Assembly (NCBI GenBank): GCA_036250195.1
Contig: JAVHZZ010000004.1
Location: 322,550,628 to 322,614,627 of the forward strand
Direction: 5' to 3'
From: Mixophyes australis
Lineage: Eukaryota > Chordata > Amphibia > Anura > Limnodynastidae
Length of the DNA: 64,000 bases
Shown: piece after piece, positions 34,930-47,265 of the stretch
Position numbering within the stretch: position 1 is the first letter of the stretch
Layout: each line of letters starts with the position of its first letter
Notes under the pieces: generated by a model
What the model was told of the DNA's origin: nothing
Databases searched by the model: none
Seen by the model: only the letters and a program-made list of their open reading frames with translations
Made by a program: the position numbers and the translations under genes

Positions 34930-37900
34930 TCAAAATTATTTTAAATCTAATGATTCACCTATAAACCACACTCAACATAAATTGGACTAGAAGTCTGCAC
35001 AGTGTATATGCCTTTCACAATCCTGTGTAATGGTAGAAGGAGATAGGAAGACCATTACCCAGTACACCATATTCAAAGAGAGCAGTTTGCCCCCTTACTC
35101 ATATGTTTAAACCAGAAGTAGAAATTCTAGATTGGATAGCTTGATTTCCTGAAATCCTGCTATTGGAATCACTGTTAATCACAGTTTCCAAATTCAACTC
35201 TAAAATTCCCTTATAGATAATAAGAGGATTCATTTACTAACTTTGCACTTGGGTGCATAATTAGCACTGAACCACAGCAAATTAGAGAATGAAAACAAGT
35301 AACTGGTTATTTTAATTTAATGGGAATTATTCCTTTAAATACATTTAGTAGATGAAAATAAAAAACAACAGACTCTTCTTTGCTAAAAACATTCCAACCA
35401 AGTCACTGTATCTTGTTCCTGTGGTTGCTAGTGTAATTAATGTGATGTGATAACTACGCCACATTCTTGAGGCGATTGTGAAACATTTGGACATCCTTAA
35501 TTACAGCAGCTAGGATACTAAAGGCAACAGACTCCAGCAGTGAAAAATATAGGAGACTATCACAACCACATTGCCACCATGGAGCTCATTTTGGCTAGAG
35601 TAAATAATTGAAAGCATTATATGTGACTAAGATCTGTTCTAGGTGCAAATATTTTGTGGATACTTTGAAAAGGGGTGAAAGCGACCATACCCATTATTTT
35701 TCATAGAGAAGGACGGAAAAAATAGAAGGTGCTAATGGTTGATAGGAAACAAGGTGAACTCCCAAAAGTGGCAACCTTATCACCTCTTTATGGGTAATGT
35801 GGAACAGGTACAGGTTCCACAGAACTCCATTCGCATTTCTCAGAGGCCCCTACGCTAAACAGCAGTTTGAAGCAGACCACAGCATGGGGTTTTCCAAATC
35901 CCTATGGCTAGCCACAAGGTGGGCTGACTGTGTCTAATAGAAGTGAGCCAACAAAAAGAGTGCACCCCCTCTACTAATTACAACCAGCACTGAAAAGCAC
36001 AGGGACTATTCTAGCCTCCACAGGCCAGTGGTAGCTAGGGAAACAATGGGAATTACTGAGAGGTAGCTACTACTCTAGAGTGCACATGGCACAGCACAAA
36101 TACTTTCTTCTTCTAATCCTTTCCTATAGTTTTCTTTGCCATTTTATTTCTGCTGCTCTTTTTGCTTTTTGACATCATTCTTCTATCTTCCATCTTTTGC
36201 CTTTTTTGTATGTTACTTCAGTGCCATGCCATGGCACACTTACCAATTCTTAGAGAGAGATTCTTATATTGACTAATTGAAAGCATCGACCATTTGAAAG
36301 TGGTGGGCACGTTCAAAGATTTTTTTCCACCATCTCCCATGAGAACTTCAACCACTCAAATACATAAGACGAGGTGAAATTAATGTTTGAAGCTTTCAAC
36401 CAATCATTGGACCAAGGATGATCTATAAAAACACCCTTCTCTGTGAACTTTTTAATTCTTTTTCTACCCATTTTGACTATTTTGGAAACGAGAGGATCAA
36501 GAGGGTCATTTAAGATACAAAGTGAATATGATGAAGTCTAGCGCAAGGGCTTCCATTAATTACAGGTATAATGAGGGTCAGAAAGTACTTTGGGGTCTAA
36601 TAAAGATTTTGTGTTAATGGTGGGGTATTTGTAATTTTTGTTTATTATGTATGGATTATTTGCCTTTCTAAAAACTGTAACAGGCTTATGCAATCTGTTG
36701 CTCACCAGTGGAACTACAACCCCTGACATGAATTTGCTTGGCTGTTTAATTTCACAAAATCTGAAGAGCTGAAAGTGGCATAAACGTTCCCATCCACCAA
36801 TGACATGGGAATGGGGAGTTCCATGGAAGTGGAATTCAGTGCTAGCTGCAGTATTCATCTGGTAGTTCCACCCCTTTCTGTCACTAAAGAGGTACAAAAG
36901 GCTTGGAGCTGAAACTCTGCCTAACCCCACAGCCAGTGACAGCACCAGACTGGAGGCAATTTGTTTTGGGTTTTTTTCTATATCCCACAACTTCCAGGAG
37001 TGATAGGTAGGGAAATTTCACACAAAATATCACTTGAAAACAGAAAAAAATATAATTGGTATGGTGAAGCCTTCCAAAAGTTACGATAAAGCATTGCCCA
37101 AGGTTGGCACTAACATTAGGTGAAACTAGGCAGTTAATAAAAATAAAATTAAGAACTCTAATCAGAGCTCTTCTAGTTCAAACCCTTGTGAATATGTGTA
37201 CAATCATATATAACATTGAAAAAATACTGTATTACATATTATAGTTTTCTGCATGTATTATTTTTAATGCAGCTCTCAGAAACGTTTTCTTTCTTTAACA
37301 GCACACTTTTCCAAAGAGGTAGAATATCTGTCTTGAGATATTTGTAATCAGATGGTGTAATTGCAGCATCTGTCTGCAGCTGGTTACAATTGCCCTTGCC
37401 GTCTCTCCCGGAATATCCAGGAGACTCACAAAATAGTGGATGATCACCTGGATTCCTGGGAGAGTCTCTTACTGAAGCCAGGCTGCCAGGAAGCGGTGGG
37501 CCTCAGTGAGAGACTCCCCCAGGATTGGTACCAGCTACAGACAAAACTTACAAAAGAAATAAGTAAACCCTCTGGCACTAAGATATAGCCGCACTTACAA
37601 ACACTAATTGCATGAGGTAAGTGGTCCCCAAAGAATGAATAATCTATAAAACAAACAAATGTGCAATAATGTTTTAAGTAACCACACAAACAGATGTCTA
37701 AATTACAGATACTATTCTCTTTTATTATATAAATGACTTAAAAACATAAAATATCATACATTGACATATATCACTTAGACCACTCTTCTGAATATAAATA
37801 AGGCACCCATAGAACATATAGGAGCTGGAATCAATTATGTATTAGTATATTCAATAAGAAATAAATTAACATAGAGCACTAGCCCAGTTTTGGATGTATT

Positions 37901-37960
37901 GATCAGTAAACTTTATCATCCACTGAAATACTGTTCCATCTGCTGGTATGATAACAACAT
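34930..37960. other. Unassigned stretch
   Basis: A 144-codon minus frame (36990-36556) has no recognised motif. 37400-37510 holds CTCTCCCGGAATATCCAGGA and CAGTGAGAGACTCCCC, reminiscent of the terminal region of the MITE at 34626. Otherwise nothing supported. Confidence 0.4.
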
Positions 37961-37963
37961 CTC

Positions 37964-38296
37964 GGGCCTGATTCATTAAGGATCTTAACTTAAGAAACTT
38001 CTTATTTAAGTCTCCTAGACAAAACCATGTTACAAAGCAAGGGGTGCAAATTAGTATTCTGTTTTGCACATAAGTTAAATACTGACTGTTTTATCATGTA
38101 ACACACAAATATCAACTTTAAATGTCAGTGTACAAATAAGCTATCAAGTATATGTGTGCTACATGAATAAACAGTCAGTATCTAACTTATGTGCAAAACA
38201 GAATACTAATTTGCACCCCTTGCATTGTAACATGGTTTTGTCCAGGAGACTTAAATAAGAAGTTTCTTAAGTTAAGATCCTTAATGAATCAGGCCC
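37964..38296. mobile_element. Family A Harbinger-like MITE, intact
   Basis: A 333-bp foldback. The left end is GGGCCTGATTCATTAAGGAT and the right end its complement (ATCCTTAATGAATCAGGCCC). Long arms extend about 150 bp each side (ACTTAAGAAACTTCTTATTT and complement). Flanked on both sides by CTC (37961-37963, 38297-38299). Best-preserved family A copy in the window. Confidence 0.88.
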
Positions 38297-38750
38297 CTCT
38301 TCTTAATATCCTCAGTACAATTAAATCCAATGAACTAGAAATGGCCAGCAAACAAATATAAACTTGAATCCAAAGTGTAGCTGGGCTTGTAACTTGACCA
38401 CCCCAATGGTAACAATCCTGAAGCATTTCAGCTTAGACCTGAGTGATATAAGTAGTCTTTAAAGTCAATTGAGGTAGTCCATGAGAGAAAATACAGTCGA
38501 TAGAAGGAAACTGTAATGATATGTGATTGACCGATAACTTACCAGAGAATTGAATAGAACAGCTTGTGTCCTTACCACTCCATAGTTAGTGGAGTAATGC
38601 CAGCTCCCAAAATCTGCACTCCACAAGCAGTGTGGTAACGCCAACTGCCAAGCTGTGCTGGAAATGTACGGCAATGATGTTGCTCCTCCCGCACTCTCTG
38701 AGCACAGAGATTTCACTTAGTTCTCCTCATTCTACCTCAGTGTAAGTCGA

Positions 38751-38932
38751 GCATATAGATGGTTCATCAACTTGATTGTAAAGAGGGGCTTCCAAAAATG
38801 TAATGCTCTTTTGAGGTTGTACCAGGTGCTACCCAGTAATATCAACATATTAAAACCTGGCTGACGCATTTCATCACCTAAGTGACTTCAGCAGAGACAT
38901 TTACAATCGAGTTGGAGAACCATCTATATGCA
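38751..38932. mobile_element. Foldback element
   Basis: GCATATAGATGGTTCATCAA near 38751 and its inverted copy ending near 38932. The loop contains GGCTGACGCATTTCATCACC, a phrase similar in kind to the AAACGCGTTGG loop at 11654-11771. No coding. Confidence 0.65.
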
Positions 38933-38939
38933 GTAAGTG

Positions 38940-41900
38940 TGGTACTTGGCTATGTTGTCACAGCCAAGTGCCACATACCAAGTCTAAGATGTTGAGAATG
39001 CCTAGAGCAACCCCAGGGCTTGCACTGGCCCTGGCCTTGACTTATATTTGTATGTATAAAAAGATATATACGATTAGTACATCGGGAATGATAACTTATC
39101 ATTGTCACAGTATTTTTAATAATATGGTACCAATTAGAGTCAAACTGTAATTTTCCAGTGCAGGTTAGGCACTGAAAAAAAATGTTTGGTTGCTATATGT
39201 ACATATATAAATGTTTTATTAACCAGAGGTGATTTGGGCAAGTCAGGGCAAGTTATGTTTATGTTTTTACATTGTTTCCTCTCCGATTAATCTTTTAATT
39301 CCAATGTCTATATACATTTTAATATATATTGTTTAAAATGACAAATATGGCTTTCTTTTTGTAGCATATTGGTGTAAATTTATTTATTCTATCCCTGTAT
39401 GTATAGGCAAAAATGCAAAATGTAATTTTTTCCCATAATTATTTTGGTACCTTGACACAATTAAAATAACATGTTTTTAAAAAGATGACAACACATGGCC
39501 TCCATTTTGATCTACTGTATAGAAATTTTGCATTACTACCTGGAGCTAATTTGCTCTTCCCCTTCACCAGATGCCAAGGGGCTGCAATCGTTTTTTCCCC
39601 AAGGCTCAGTGGGTACTCTAACAGTCCAGTCCAAATCCGGACTGTGAAGGAAGGGTGAGGGCCAATCAGAATCTACAATCATGTAAATTGCAACTTCTAA
39701 TTTGTCCTCCCACTCACACCTTTTTTCTACAGCCAAATTAATGCGGTGAACAAAAATGTTCACCAGTACAGAAGGTAGTGCAGCTTTAAATAAACCTAGT
39801 TGTTCTGAATACAAATTTATTGTCTTGTATAATTCTAGTGTTCTATCCAAAACATAAGTTTCATTGTGCGCAGGCACTTTCATTGTTTTATGTGTCATAA
39901 CACAAAGATGTCACATTGTCACTGGAGTTTTTTCAACTTGACCTATCTTGTGTCTTGTGAACCAATAATCCTATTCTAGTTTTTGATAACCTTTACTTCC
40001 TTGTATAGCATATGCCATCCACCTTTTCATTTCTTCACTTCACATTGTAACAGATTGTGATATATTTTTGACAGGAAGAATTTGTAAAAAGGAAAAAAAA
40101 GACAGCTAACATTGGGAGAGATATAACCAAGGCAGTAGTATTCACCAGACATTTCTTTCTAATGGGCTTTCAGAACATGTTCCCAGAAATCTGCAGATAT
40201 TTTGGGTGATTGTGTCACACACAAGAGCTGTAAATGCTGAATAGCAAAGTAACATGAAGAAGGCTATCAGCAAGGTCACCAAAGGTCATGTCCGTTTTTT
40301 TAGAGATTGAAAGTTGAGTAATGCCATTGTGTTTCCCAGGAATGCTTCAAAGAGATAAATGGAACAGAGCAAAAAAAAATTGCAATAGCAATGTGACCTG
40401 TGAATTACAGATTAAATATGGTGACTCAGTGATAAAAGATATTCAGCGGCGCCTGAAAAAAAAAGACTGCAATTCTATTAGTGTAATTCAATGCAATTCT
40501 GTTAGTGTAATTCAATCCAATTCTGTTAGTGTAATTCAAACAACATATATAGAATGAACTGAATCATTTTATTCAACCTATTTGTGCTTGCATTTTTTTT
40601 GCCTAGATAGATAATGTACATAAATTGAAAATTTGACACTGGCCCTCACACAGTTATTATCATAGTTATATCTTGTATTTGTGTCTAACATAGTTTAATT
40701 TTTTTTTATTCAATTTTATAAAACTATGAAAAGAATTAAAGCTGTACTTCTACTACTAATGTACTATTTTCTATTAAATGAGTTTTCACCTTCAGAAAGC
40801 CTGAATTACTTTAAATTACTTTTTTTTTTTAAAATAGTATTTAGAGCATATAAACCTTAACATTAGTAATATAAACATTCCCTTAGTTTAAAAAAAATGT
40901 ATAGGAACAAATCATACGAGCACAGCAAGTGCTGAGCAAAAAGGAAGGAATCAACTTTTGTTTATGTGATATGGAGAAATGTTAAATTTACTGGGAGAGA
41001 GGAAAAATACTTTCAGAGCATAATATTTTAGAGGAGAAGATGGATTGCATAGGGTATTGCCAATACATTCTGTTCTATGATAGGAGCTGCCGAGCTTATG
41101 AATGTTCTGTATAAAAATGCACATCAAGTGGAAGCGCAAAGCATAGTGAGTCAAAGGCTGTATGCCAACTAATAGTAATAAATCTTGCACTGTAAAAAAA
41201 AAAACAAATTAAAAAAAATCAGCCCTTGACCAGTTTTACTTTTTGATCAACACATACACATTTTGCATAACTGTCAAACACTGTGTGTAAATGCCATGCA
41301 GAGCGAAGGTAGCCATAGACACACGGAAACTATACAAAACAAACATGCTACGTCTTGCAAAAATTATATACACCTTTATTTTATACTGGACCCTATTGAA
41401 GTGTTAGTCTACACCAGAAGTTATTTTAGTAATTGTTGGGGTGGATTTGTAGGAGATTACTGATCATTGAGGCAAGTATGTTTTAAGGCTTGGGCTCACT
41501 TGCATTGGCTACAATCAGGCCCAAGTTCAGCCCTCCAATAAACCAGTTACTTACTTGCTTACTAGTATTAAAATAAAGAATAGCAAAATAAAGAAAAAAA
41601 AAACAACTTTTAGGGGGAGATTTGCTACCCTGATGTTTGATCAAAGCTTTGATGTGCGGTTTGTAAACCAAGCAATTTACTAAAGAACAAGCCAGATATC
41701 AAATTGTATGATTTGTAAAACAAAGGGGGAAAAACTGCAATCCCAATATTTACACATGGGTGGAATACAAACCGTCAAATGTATTAAGTGGCTGTTTGCG
41801 AGACCAGCAAAAAAGAAAAAGGCTTGGTTCACACAGACGAGATAGCTCAACCTGCATGATGTTTGAGATATTTTGCCTGCCAGAACGGGGGGAGGTAACT

Positions 41901-41975
41901 ATAGAAAAAAAAGCCAAACCCTTCCCTTCCATTTTCTCAAAGCCCAAGTAAGCCCCTACAACTAAAGATCCCCTT
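38940..41975. other. Unassigned AT-rich stretch
   Basis: A 120-codon minus frame (39898-39536) is unrecognised. A MITE-like left end (TTAGGGGGAGATTTGCTACC) occurs near 41610 without a partner. Contains the small tandem repeat listed separately. Confidence 0.4.
40471..40542. repeat. 24-bp tandem repeat, three copies
   Basis: Unit AATTCTGTTAGTGTAATTCA plus four bases, three consecutive copies with one or two differences each. Confidence 0.9.
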
Positions 41976-42073
41976 CCTGCTACCAGAGCCGGATTTAGAC
42001 CTCATAGGGCCCTAGGCAGGATACTGTTTTTGGGCCCCCTCCCTGAAACAATCCATAGCACTATATTTTTGCA

Positions 42074-42232
42074 GCCTACCATATACCCCTATAGTTACGT
42101 AGAAGTGAAAGCATGTGCCGCCGCATGCCTACCATATACCCCTATAGTTAAGTAGATATGAAAGCATGTGCCGCCGCATGCCTACCATGTACCCCTATAG
42201 TTAAGTAGATATGAAAGCATGTGCCGCCGCGC
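42074..42232. repeat. 53-bp tandem repeat, three copies
   Basis: Unit starts GCCTACCATATACCCCTATA and ends GCATGTGCCGCCGCAT. Copies differ at a few bases. Lies near the left end of the hAT-type element. Confidence 0.92.
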
Positions 42233-42484
42233 AAAGGAGGTGAGGGCGTGGCTTGCATCTTTGGGGGCGTACCTAACATGTGAAAAGAGCAAGGCCACCA
42301 TGCTGCAGAAAAAGGCACCCCTAAATAATTACCAAACAGTCCCGTTTTTTTAAGTAGTTGGGTCAAAACAACATAATAAATATTGAAGTCAGGGCAGAAA
42401 TACTTACTTAAGTTGTTTGCAAAAATAATACGCATAAATCCAAGTATGTGCTCTTGTCACTTTTGTCCCTCTATCATCACACTG

Positions 42485-43400
42485 TGCCCCTTCATTGTCA
42501 CTTTTGCCCCTTCACAATATCACATGTGCCCTTTCCCCATCACCTCTGTGCCCATCACCATCCCCACCTCTGTGCCAATCACCATCACCACCAATGTGCC
42601 AATCACCATCACCACCTCTGTGCCCATTACCACCTCTGTGCCCTTCACCATCACCACTTCTGTGCCAATCACCATCACCACCTCTGTGCCTCTTCACCAT
42701 CACCACCTCTGTGCCCTTCACCATCACCACTTCTGTGCCAATCACCATCACCACCTCTGTGCCTCTTCACCATCACCACCTCTGTGCCCTTCACCATCAC
42801 CACATCTGTGCCCATCACCACCTCTGTGCCTCTTCACCATCACCACCTCTGTGCCCTTCACCATCACCACCTCTGTGCCCTTCACCATCACCACCCTGTG
42901 CCAATCACCATCACCACCTCTGTGCCCTTCACCATCACCACCTCTGTGCCAATCACCATCACCACCTCTGTGCCAATCACCATCACCAATTCTGTGCCCC
43001 TTCACCATCACCACCTCTGTGCCCATTACCACCTCTGTGCCCTTCACCATCACCACTTCTGTGCCAATCACCATCACATCTGTGCCCATCACCACCTCTG
43101 TGCCTCTTCACCATCACCACCTCTGTGCCCTTCACCATCACCACCTCTGTGCCCTTCACCATCACCACCTCTGTGCCAATCACCATCACCACCTCTGTGC
43201 CCTTCACCATCACCACCTCTGTGCCCTTCACCATCACCACCTCTGTGCCCATCACCACTTCTGTGCCAATCACCATCACCACTTCTGTGCCAATCACCAT
43301 CTCTGTGCCGTTCACCATCACCACCTCTGTGCCCTTCACCACCACCACTTCTGTGCCAATCACCATCTCTGTGCCCTTCACCATCACCACTTCTGTCCCT
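42485..43400. repeat. Minisatellite, about 24-bp unit, dozens of copies
   Basis: Built from variants of CTCTGTGCCCTTCACCATCA-CCAC and TCTGTGCCAATCACCATCAC-CAC. Lengths vary from about 15 to 26 bp. Long plus and minus frames (up to about 400 codons) cover it only because the unit lacks stop codons and is mostly a multiple of three; several frames are open at once, so coding is not supported. Confidence 0.95.
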
Positions 43401-43702
43401 TGTTTAACTTACCTTTCTATTGCGCGCTGCTCCTCCTCCGTCAGTCCAGATGTAAAAAAAAAAAAAAAAAGAAAGAGTCACGTGATCGCTCAGTTCGCGG
43501 CACCCCCCTTCTCCCCCGACTCGCGGCAAGCACGAGTCGTGGGGGGGGGGTGCCGCGAGTCGGGGGAGGGGCCGATTTATTTTTATTTTTTTCCATTTTT
43601 TAAAAAATTACTCCTGTCCCCCCCAGCTGTGCCCCCCGAGAGCCGCTAGGCCCTAGGCAGGTGCCTAGGTTGCCTAGCGGTAAATCCGGCCCTGCCTGCT
43701 AC

Positions 43703-44034
43703 CCCTGGCCAGTGAGTAGCAAGGTATCCCTGTCATAACAGAGTGCAAGCACTTGTGGCAAGTTTCAGCATACACTCACGGTCCATGACTGTTCTTTAAT
43801 GCTGGCACTTGTAGAAGCAAAGGGTACATGATAAAAAAAGGTTGAGAACCTCTGATTTAAATGATAGCTGCGCTGAAGCTTTCAGTGGGAACAATTGTCA
43901 ACTGACAAGAATCAAGCATGAAGCATACATTGTTTAGAGAGGAACACCACAATATTTGTCTCTTTTCTTTACTAAAAATAGGAACATACACCGAAAAATG
44001 TATAATAATTTAAGCAGAGCAGCTGTAAATGGGA
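43703..44034. other. Unassigned stretch
   Basis: GGTTGAGAACCTCTG near 43838 resembles the end of a known type of hAT MITE, but no partner end was found. Confidence 0.35.
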
Positions 44035-44151
44035 CATACCTCCCAACTTTTCCACCAGAGGATAAAGACTTCCGTGGGTGGGACAGTGGGACAGAACCTT
44101 TAAATTGGGACTGTCCCGTCTAAGTAGAAACAGTTGAAACATGGAGGTATG
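44035..44151. mobile_element. Short MITE with CATACCTCCCAAC ends
   Basis: The left end is CATACCTCCCAACTTTTCC and the right end is CATGGAGGTATG. Contains GTGGGACAGTGGGACAG and GGGACTGTCCCG. Same terminal type as 22679-22903. Confidence 0.65.
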
Positions 44152-44637
44152 AAGTCTTTGTTAATTATGCAGATACCAAAGTGATCACATCATTTAAAGA
44201 GCTGACAGCACTGGTTATAGAATTTGTACCCAAACCTCCAAAATCAACAACTTTGTATACCCCCCTTCCATGTGGTGCCTGTATAATGGACAAGTAAGAA
44301 CAGTAAGTTAGTATTAATTAGTATTAATTGAACAAAATAAACATATTCTCCACCCTCTTAAAATCATCTGCAATACATTAAAAATGTAAATAACAGTATG
44401 CTGTGCCACCTCCTGTGCTTTAATAGAAACATGGATTATACTCTAGAAGCTTATGGAGAGCATGTGTTGAGAATCTTGATAGTATGTACATAAAAAGATA
44501 GGAATATGAGTGATGTAACAGTTAGTAGAACTGTACGGTTTTAGTGACAGGAAAGAGGTAGTCCAACCCCACCTCCATCTCTGCTTTAAGGCCCAGAAGT
44601 GGAGATTACCATGTGAAAGTGCTGCAGTGAAACAATG
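44152..44637. other. Unassigned AT-rich stretch
   Basis: No gene or repeat boundary seen. Confidence 0.4.
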
Positions 44638-44930
44638 TCATCATCATCATCATTATTTTATTTATATGATTCCACTGATTCCGCAGCGCTGTACAGAGAA
44701 CTCACTCCCATAAGTCCCTGCCCCAATAGAGCTTATAGTCTAAATTCCCTAACACACATACACACACAGACTAAGGTGAATTTTATAGCAGTCAAATAAC
44801 CTACTAGTATGTTTTTGGACTGCGGGAGAAAACCAGAGCGCCTGGAGGAAACCCACGCAAACACGGGGAGAACAAACTGCGCCCAGGCTCCGACCAAAAT
44901 CGAGGTGCCAGCAATAGGGGTAGAGTGTGA
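44638..44930 (-). mobile_element. SINE with conserved core and LINE-type tail
   Basis: On the minus strand it reads GTTTGCGTGGGTTTCCTCC, then CTCCCGCAGTCCAAAAACAT, TAAGCTCTATTGGGGCAGGG, CTCTGTACAGCGCTGCGGAA and a TATAAATAAAATAATGATG tail. The GTTTGCGTGGGTTTCCTCC phrase is a widely shared core of interspersed repeats in fish and amphibians. The tail resembles the LINE 3' ends here, as expected for a SINE mobilised by that LINE. Head boundary uncertain. Confidence 0.6.
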
Positions 44931-45267
44931 AGGTACGGTGTGAATGGCGGATGTACCGATCGGGATCAAGTAAGATATCTGTGTACGTCAGGTCATTCTC
45001 CACAGATGCTACATATTTTATGTTGTGGTATATAGAGTCTGATTCATCTTTGAACGCAACCTGCATGCAATATGCGTTTTTTTAAAACGAACATGGAACT
45101 TGAGCGTACATGCACCCGTATTCAAACCTAGTGGAGCTCAAGATACATTTCCATTTGAATCTGTGTATAAATATACTTTGCCTAAACAGCACTTGTCGTA
45201 TGCTAACAGGCAGAACAGACTGAAGGATAGGCACATGCATATGTGCAATATTAAGTTCCATCAGAAT

Positions 45268-45674
45268 CAGGGCCTGATCAGCCAATAGGCTGACCAGGCT
45301 GCAGCCTGGGGCGCTGGAGCCTGGGGGGGCGCAGCGTCACGGAGATTCATTTTTTTTCACTGCCTTTTTTTTTTTTTAATTTAGGCAGCGCCGGGCCTGC
45401 ATCATCGGGATCGCCCCTGGTGTAAAGGGGGCGGCCCGACTGTCACTACTACATGACAGGCAGTCTGGCAGCGATCACTGCTAGCTGCCTGTTAGGACGG
45501 CCGCGGGAGCTTCTTACTGTGGTCACGTGAGATCAGGACTTCCGCATCTCACGTGACCACAGTAAGAAGTGCCCGTGGCCGTCCTGACAGGCAGCTAGCA
45601 GCGAGGGAAGGGGGGGGGGGGGGGCGCTGCGGCGGTAATAGCCTAGGGCGGCTGGCACCCTTGATCGGGCCCTG
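45268..45674. mobile_element. 407-bp hAT-type MITE with internal hairpin
   Basis: The left end is CAGGGCCTGATCAGCC and the right end is CTTGATCGGGCCCTG. Perfect 8-bp duplication ATCAGAAT at 45260-45267 and 45675-45682. The interior 45477-45604 is a large imperfect palindrome (GCTAGCTGCCTG and TTCTTACTGTGGTCACGTGA with complements), plus a G run near 45610-45625. No coding. Confidence 0.9.
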
Positions 45675-45699
45675 ATCAGAATGCATGCAAAATGTATAT

Positions 45700-45790
45700 A
45701 CACACACATATAAACTGATGTGAATGAGTTCTCTGTACAGCGCTGCGGAATCAGTGGCGCTATATAAATAAATGGTGATGATGATGATGA

Positions 45791-45795
<5 letters not shown>
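45700..45795 (+). mobile_element. SINE/LINE 3' tail
   Basis: GAGTTCTCTGTACAGCGCTG, CGGAATCAGTGGCGCTATAT, AAATAAATGGTGATGATG. Same tail as the minus-strand SINE at 44638. It runs into an AT dinucleotide tract that served as target for the next LTR element. Confidence 0.7.
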
Positions 45796-45824
<29 letters not shown>

Positions 45825-45827
<3 letters not shown>

Positions 45828-46223
45828 GGCCACTGTCTAATAGAGGAAAGAGTGGTGGTTTCCCTGGGAAACTACAGCATAAAGGTGCAGAGAGGGTCAA
45901 ATCTGCACACACACACACGCAGGGCAGGAGACCAGGGGTAGCACCTGGTCTAATCAATTAAGGAGTCAGCCAGAGCAAGGCCTGACAGGAAGCTTAATTA
46001 GCTGGGTTTGATCTGTGTGTGGGAGACTGGTGCCAACAAGTGGCCAGTGACCAGTTAGGGCAGTTAGGGACCTAATTGTTATAGCCAGAGTTGAGGGCTA
46101 TTGGATTATGTTTATTGTTGTGAATGCTTCATTTGTTTGCTGAAGACACTGCCGTTTAAATTAAACGTCAAAGTGCTTCAGAAAAACCTGCATGAGGAGC
46201 CATCTGTTTGCACGCTTTTCACA
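45825..46223 (+). repeat. 5' LTR of deleted Gmr1-like element
   Basis: Starts TGTGGCCACTGTC, ends GCACGCTTTTCACA. Followed by AGTGGTGTCATCGTAGGATG, comparable to the post-LTR sequence of the first element (AGTGGTGTCAGGAGTGGGAT), so both families probably share the primer type. Confidence 0.88.
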
Positions 46224-46729
46224 AGTGGTGTCATCGTAGGATGTGCAAAAGACAGCTAGATCATTGCTGTCCGCCAAGCCAACAAATCCAGGGTGGTGAA
46301 TTATGCAAAACCTCTTAACTACAATGTTGTTTGCTGCATACAAAAGGTGTTGCAATCTATGAACACAAAGGCAAATAGTTTTTTTATTTTATTGCAAGTA
46401 CTGCAAAATCCTGCCTATTTCACATGTTTGTTTGCAAATGTGTAAAACTGCTGACTACAAATTCTTTTGCTGCTAATGTGAGGAATTTATAGGTGACACA
46501 AACCTTAATCACAAAGCAAATGTGTAAGACTGTTTATTACTAAATCTTTGGTGCAAATGTGTGAAGTTTATAGGTGATGCAAACCTTAACCACAAAGCAG
46601 GTGTATGAAATTGATTGATGGTTGTTTGTTGTGAACTACAAGTGACATACAGCCTTTCCCACAAACAAGTCTGTTTAATTTATGCTTAGGGAAGCAAAGT
46701 TTCATTTTCCTTCACACCATAATAGCAAT
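46224..46729 (+). repeat. Leader with about 83-bp tandem repeats
   Basis: Between LTR and gag. GCAAATGTGTAAAACTG...TTTATAGGTGACACAAACC recurs as GCAAATGTGTAAGACTG...TTTATAGGTGATGCAAACC, and a third partial copy follows. The repeats span about 46435-46680. Absent from the short leader (17289-17360) of the first element. Confidence 0.75.
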
Positions 46730-47265
46730 ATGGAGGAACTCTTGAGAGCTCTGGTGAATGTGACCACTAGGCAGCAGGAACAGTCTTACTAGCTGTAGCT
46801 GCCACACAACAAGCACAGCAGGCCCAAATTCTACAGGTTTCAGAGGCCCAGATAGAGAATACCAAGCTCTTGCAAAAGGAGCTGTTACAAGTGAGACACA
46901 TGCATGATGTGTCTGAGGTGCCTGTCTTGCAGAAAATTACCACCTCAGTTGATGTGGAGGCATATCTCTCAACCTTTGAGAAAGTCGCCACGAGAATAAA
47001 AAGGCCAGTAGGAACCTGGGTGGAGAAGCTGGTGCCATATTTGAGCGGTGAAGCTCAGCATGCTTATGTTGATTTATCTGATGAGCAGGCTGCTGTCTAT
47101 CAGGAAGTAAAAGCTGAAATCTTGGCCCAGATAGGTGTGACTGGAGCAGGTCGAGCTCAGCGCTACCATGACTGGCATTATCTCCCAGGAAAATCGGTTC
47201 ACAGGTGGCTGATCTCTCTAAAGTGATAAAGAGTTGGTTACAGCCAAATACCAATATGTCATGGA
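46730..47265 (+). pseudogene. gag: gag of deleted Gmr1-like element
   Basis: ATG 46730 (MEELLRALVNVTTRQQ) matches the first element's start. It stops at TAG 46790; coding continues in another frame at 46870-47226 (DVEAYLSTFEKVA, VPYLSGEAQHAYVDL, GRAQRYHDWHY), clearly homologous to DIEAYLVSFERQRA, APYLTGEAQRAYMDL and GRAQRYHQWCY in the first copy. The C-terminal half and the zinc knuckle are lost at the junction with foreign sequence near 47265. Confidence 0.85.

Larger units (their letters stand above)
41984..43694. mobile_element. hAT-type non-autonomous element filled by minisatellite
   Basis: The termini are CAGAGCCGGATTTAGAC and the complement of TAAATCCGGCCCTG, with GGGCCCTAGGCAGG / CCTAGGCAGGTGCC inside. 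The element is bounded by a perfect 8-bp duplication CCTGCTAC (41976-41983 and 43695-43702). An 8-bp TSD and CAGNG ends indicate hAT. At 1.7 kb it has no transposase; the interior is a 53-bp triplicate, a large minisatellite, and a GC-rich inverted block near 43500-43565. Confidence 0.9.

Noticed and set aside
42383..43649. Long overlapping open frames (320-406 codons) rich in His, Pro, Cys
   Set aside because: They are produced by a stop-free minisatellite; three plus frames and several minus frames are open together, which real coding does not show.
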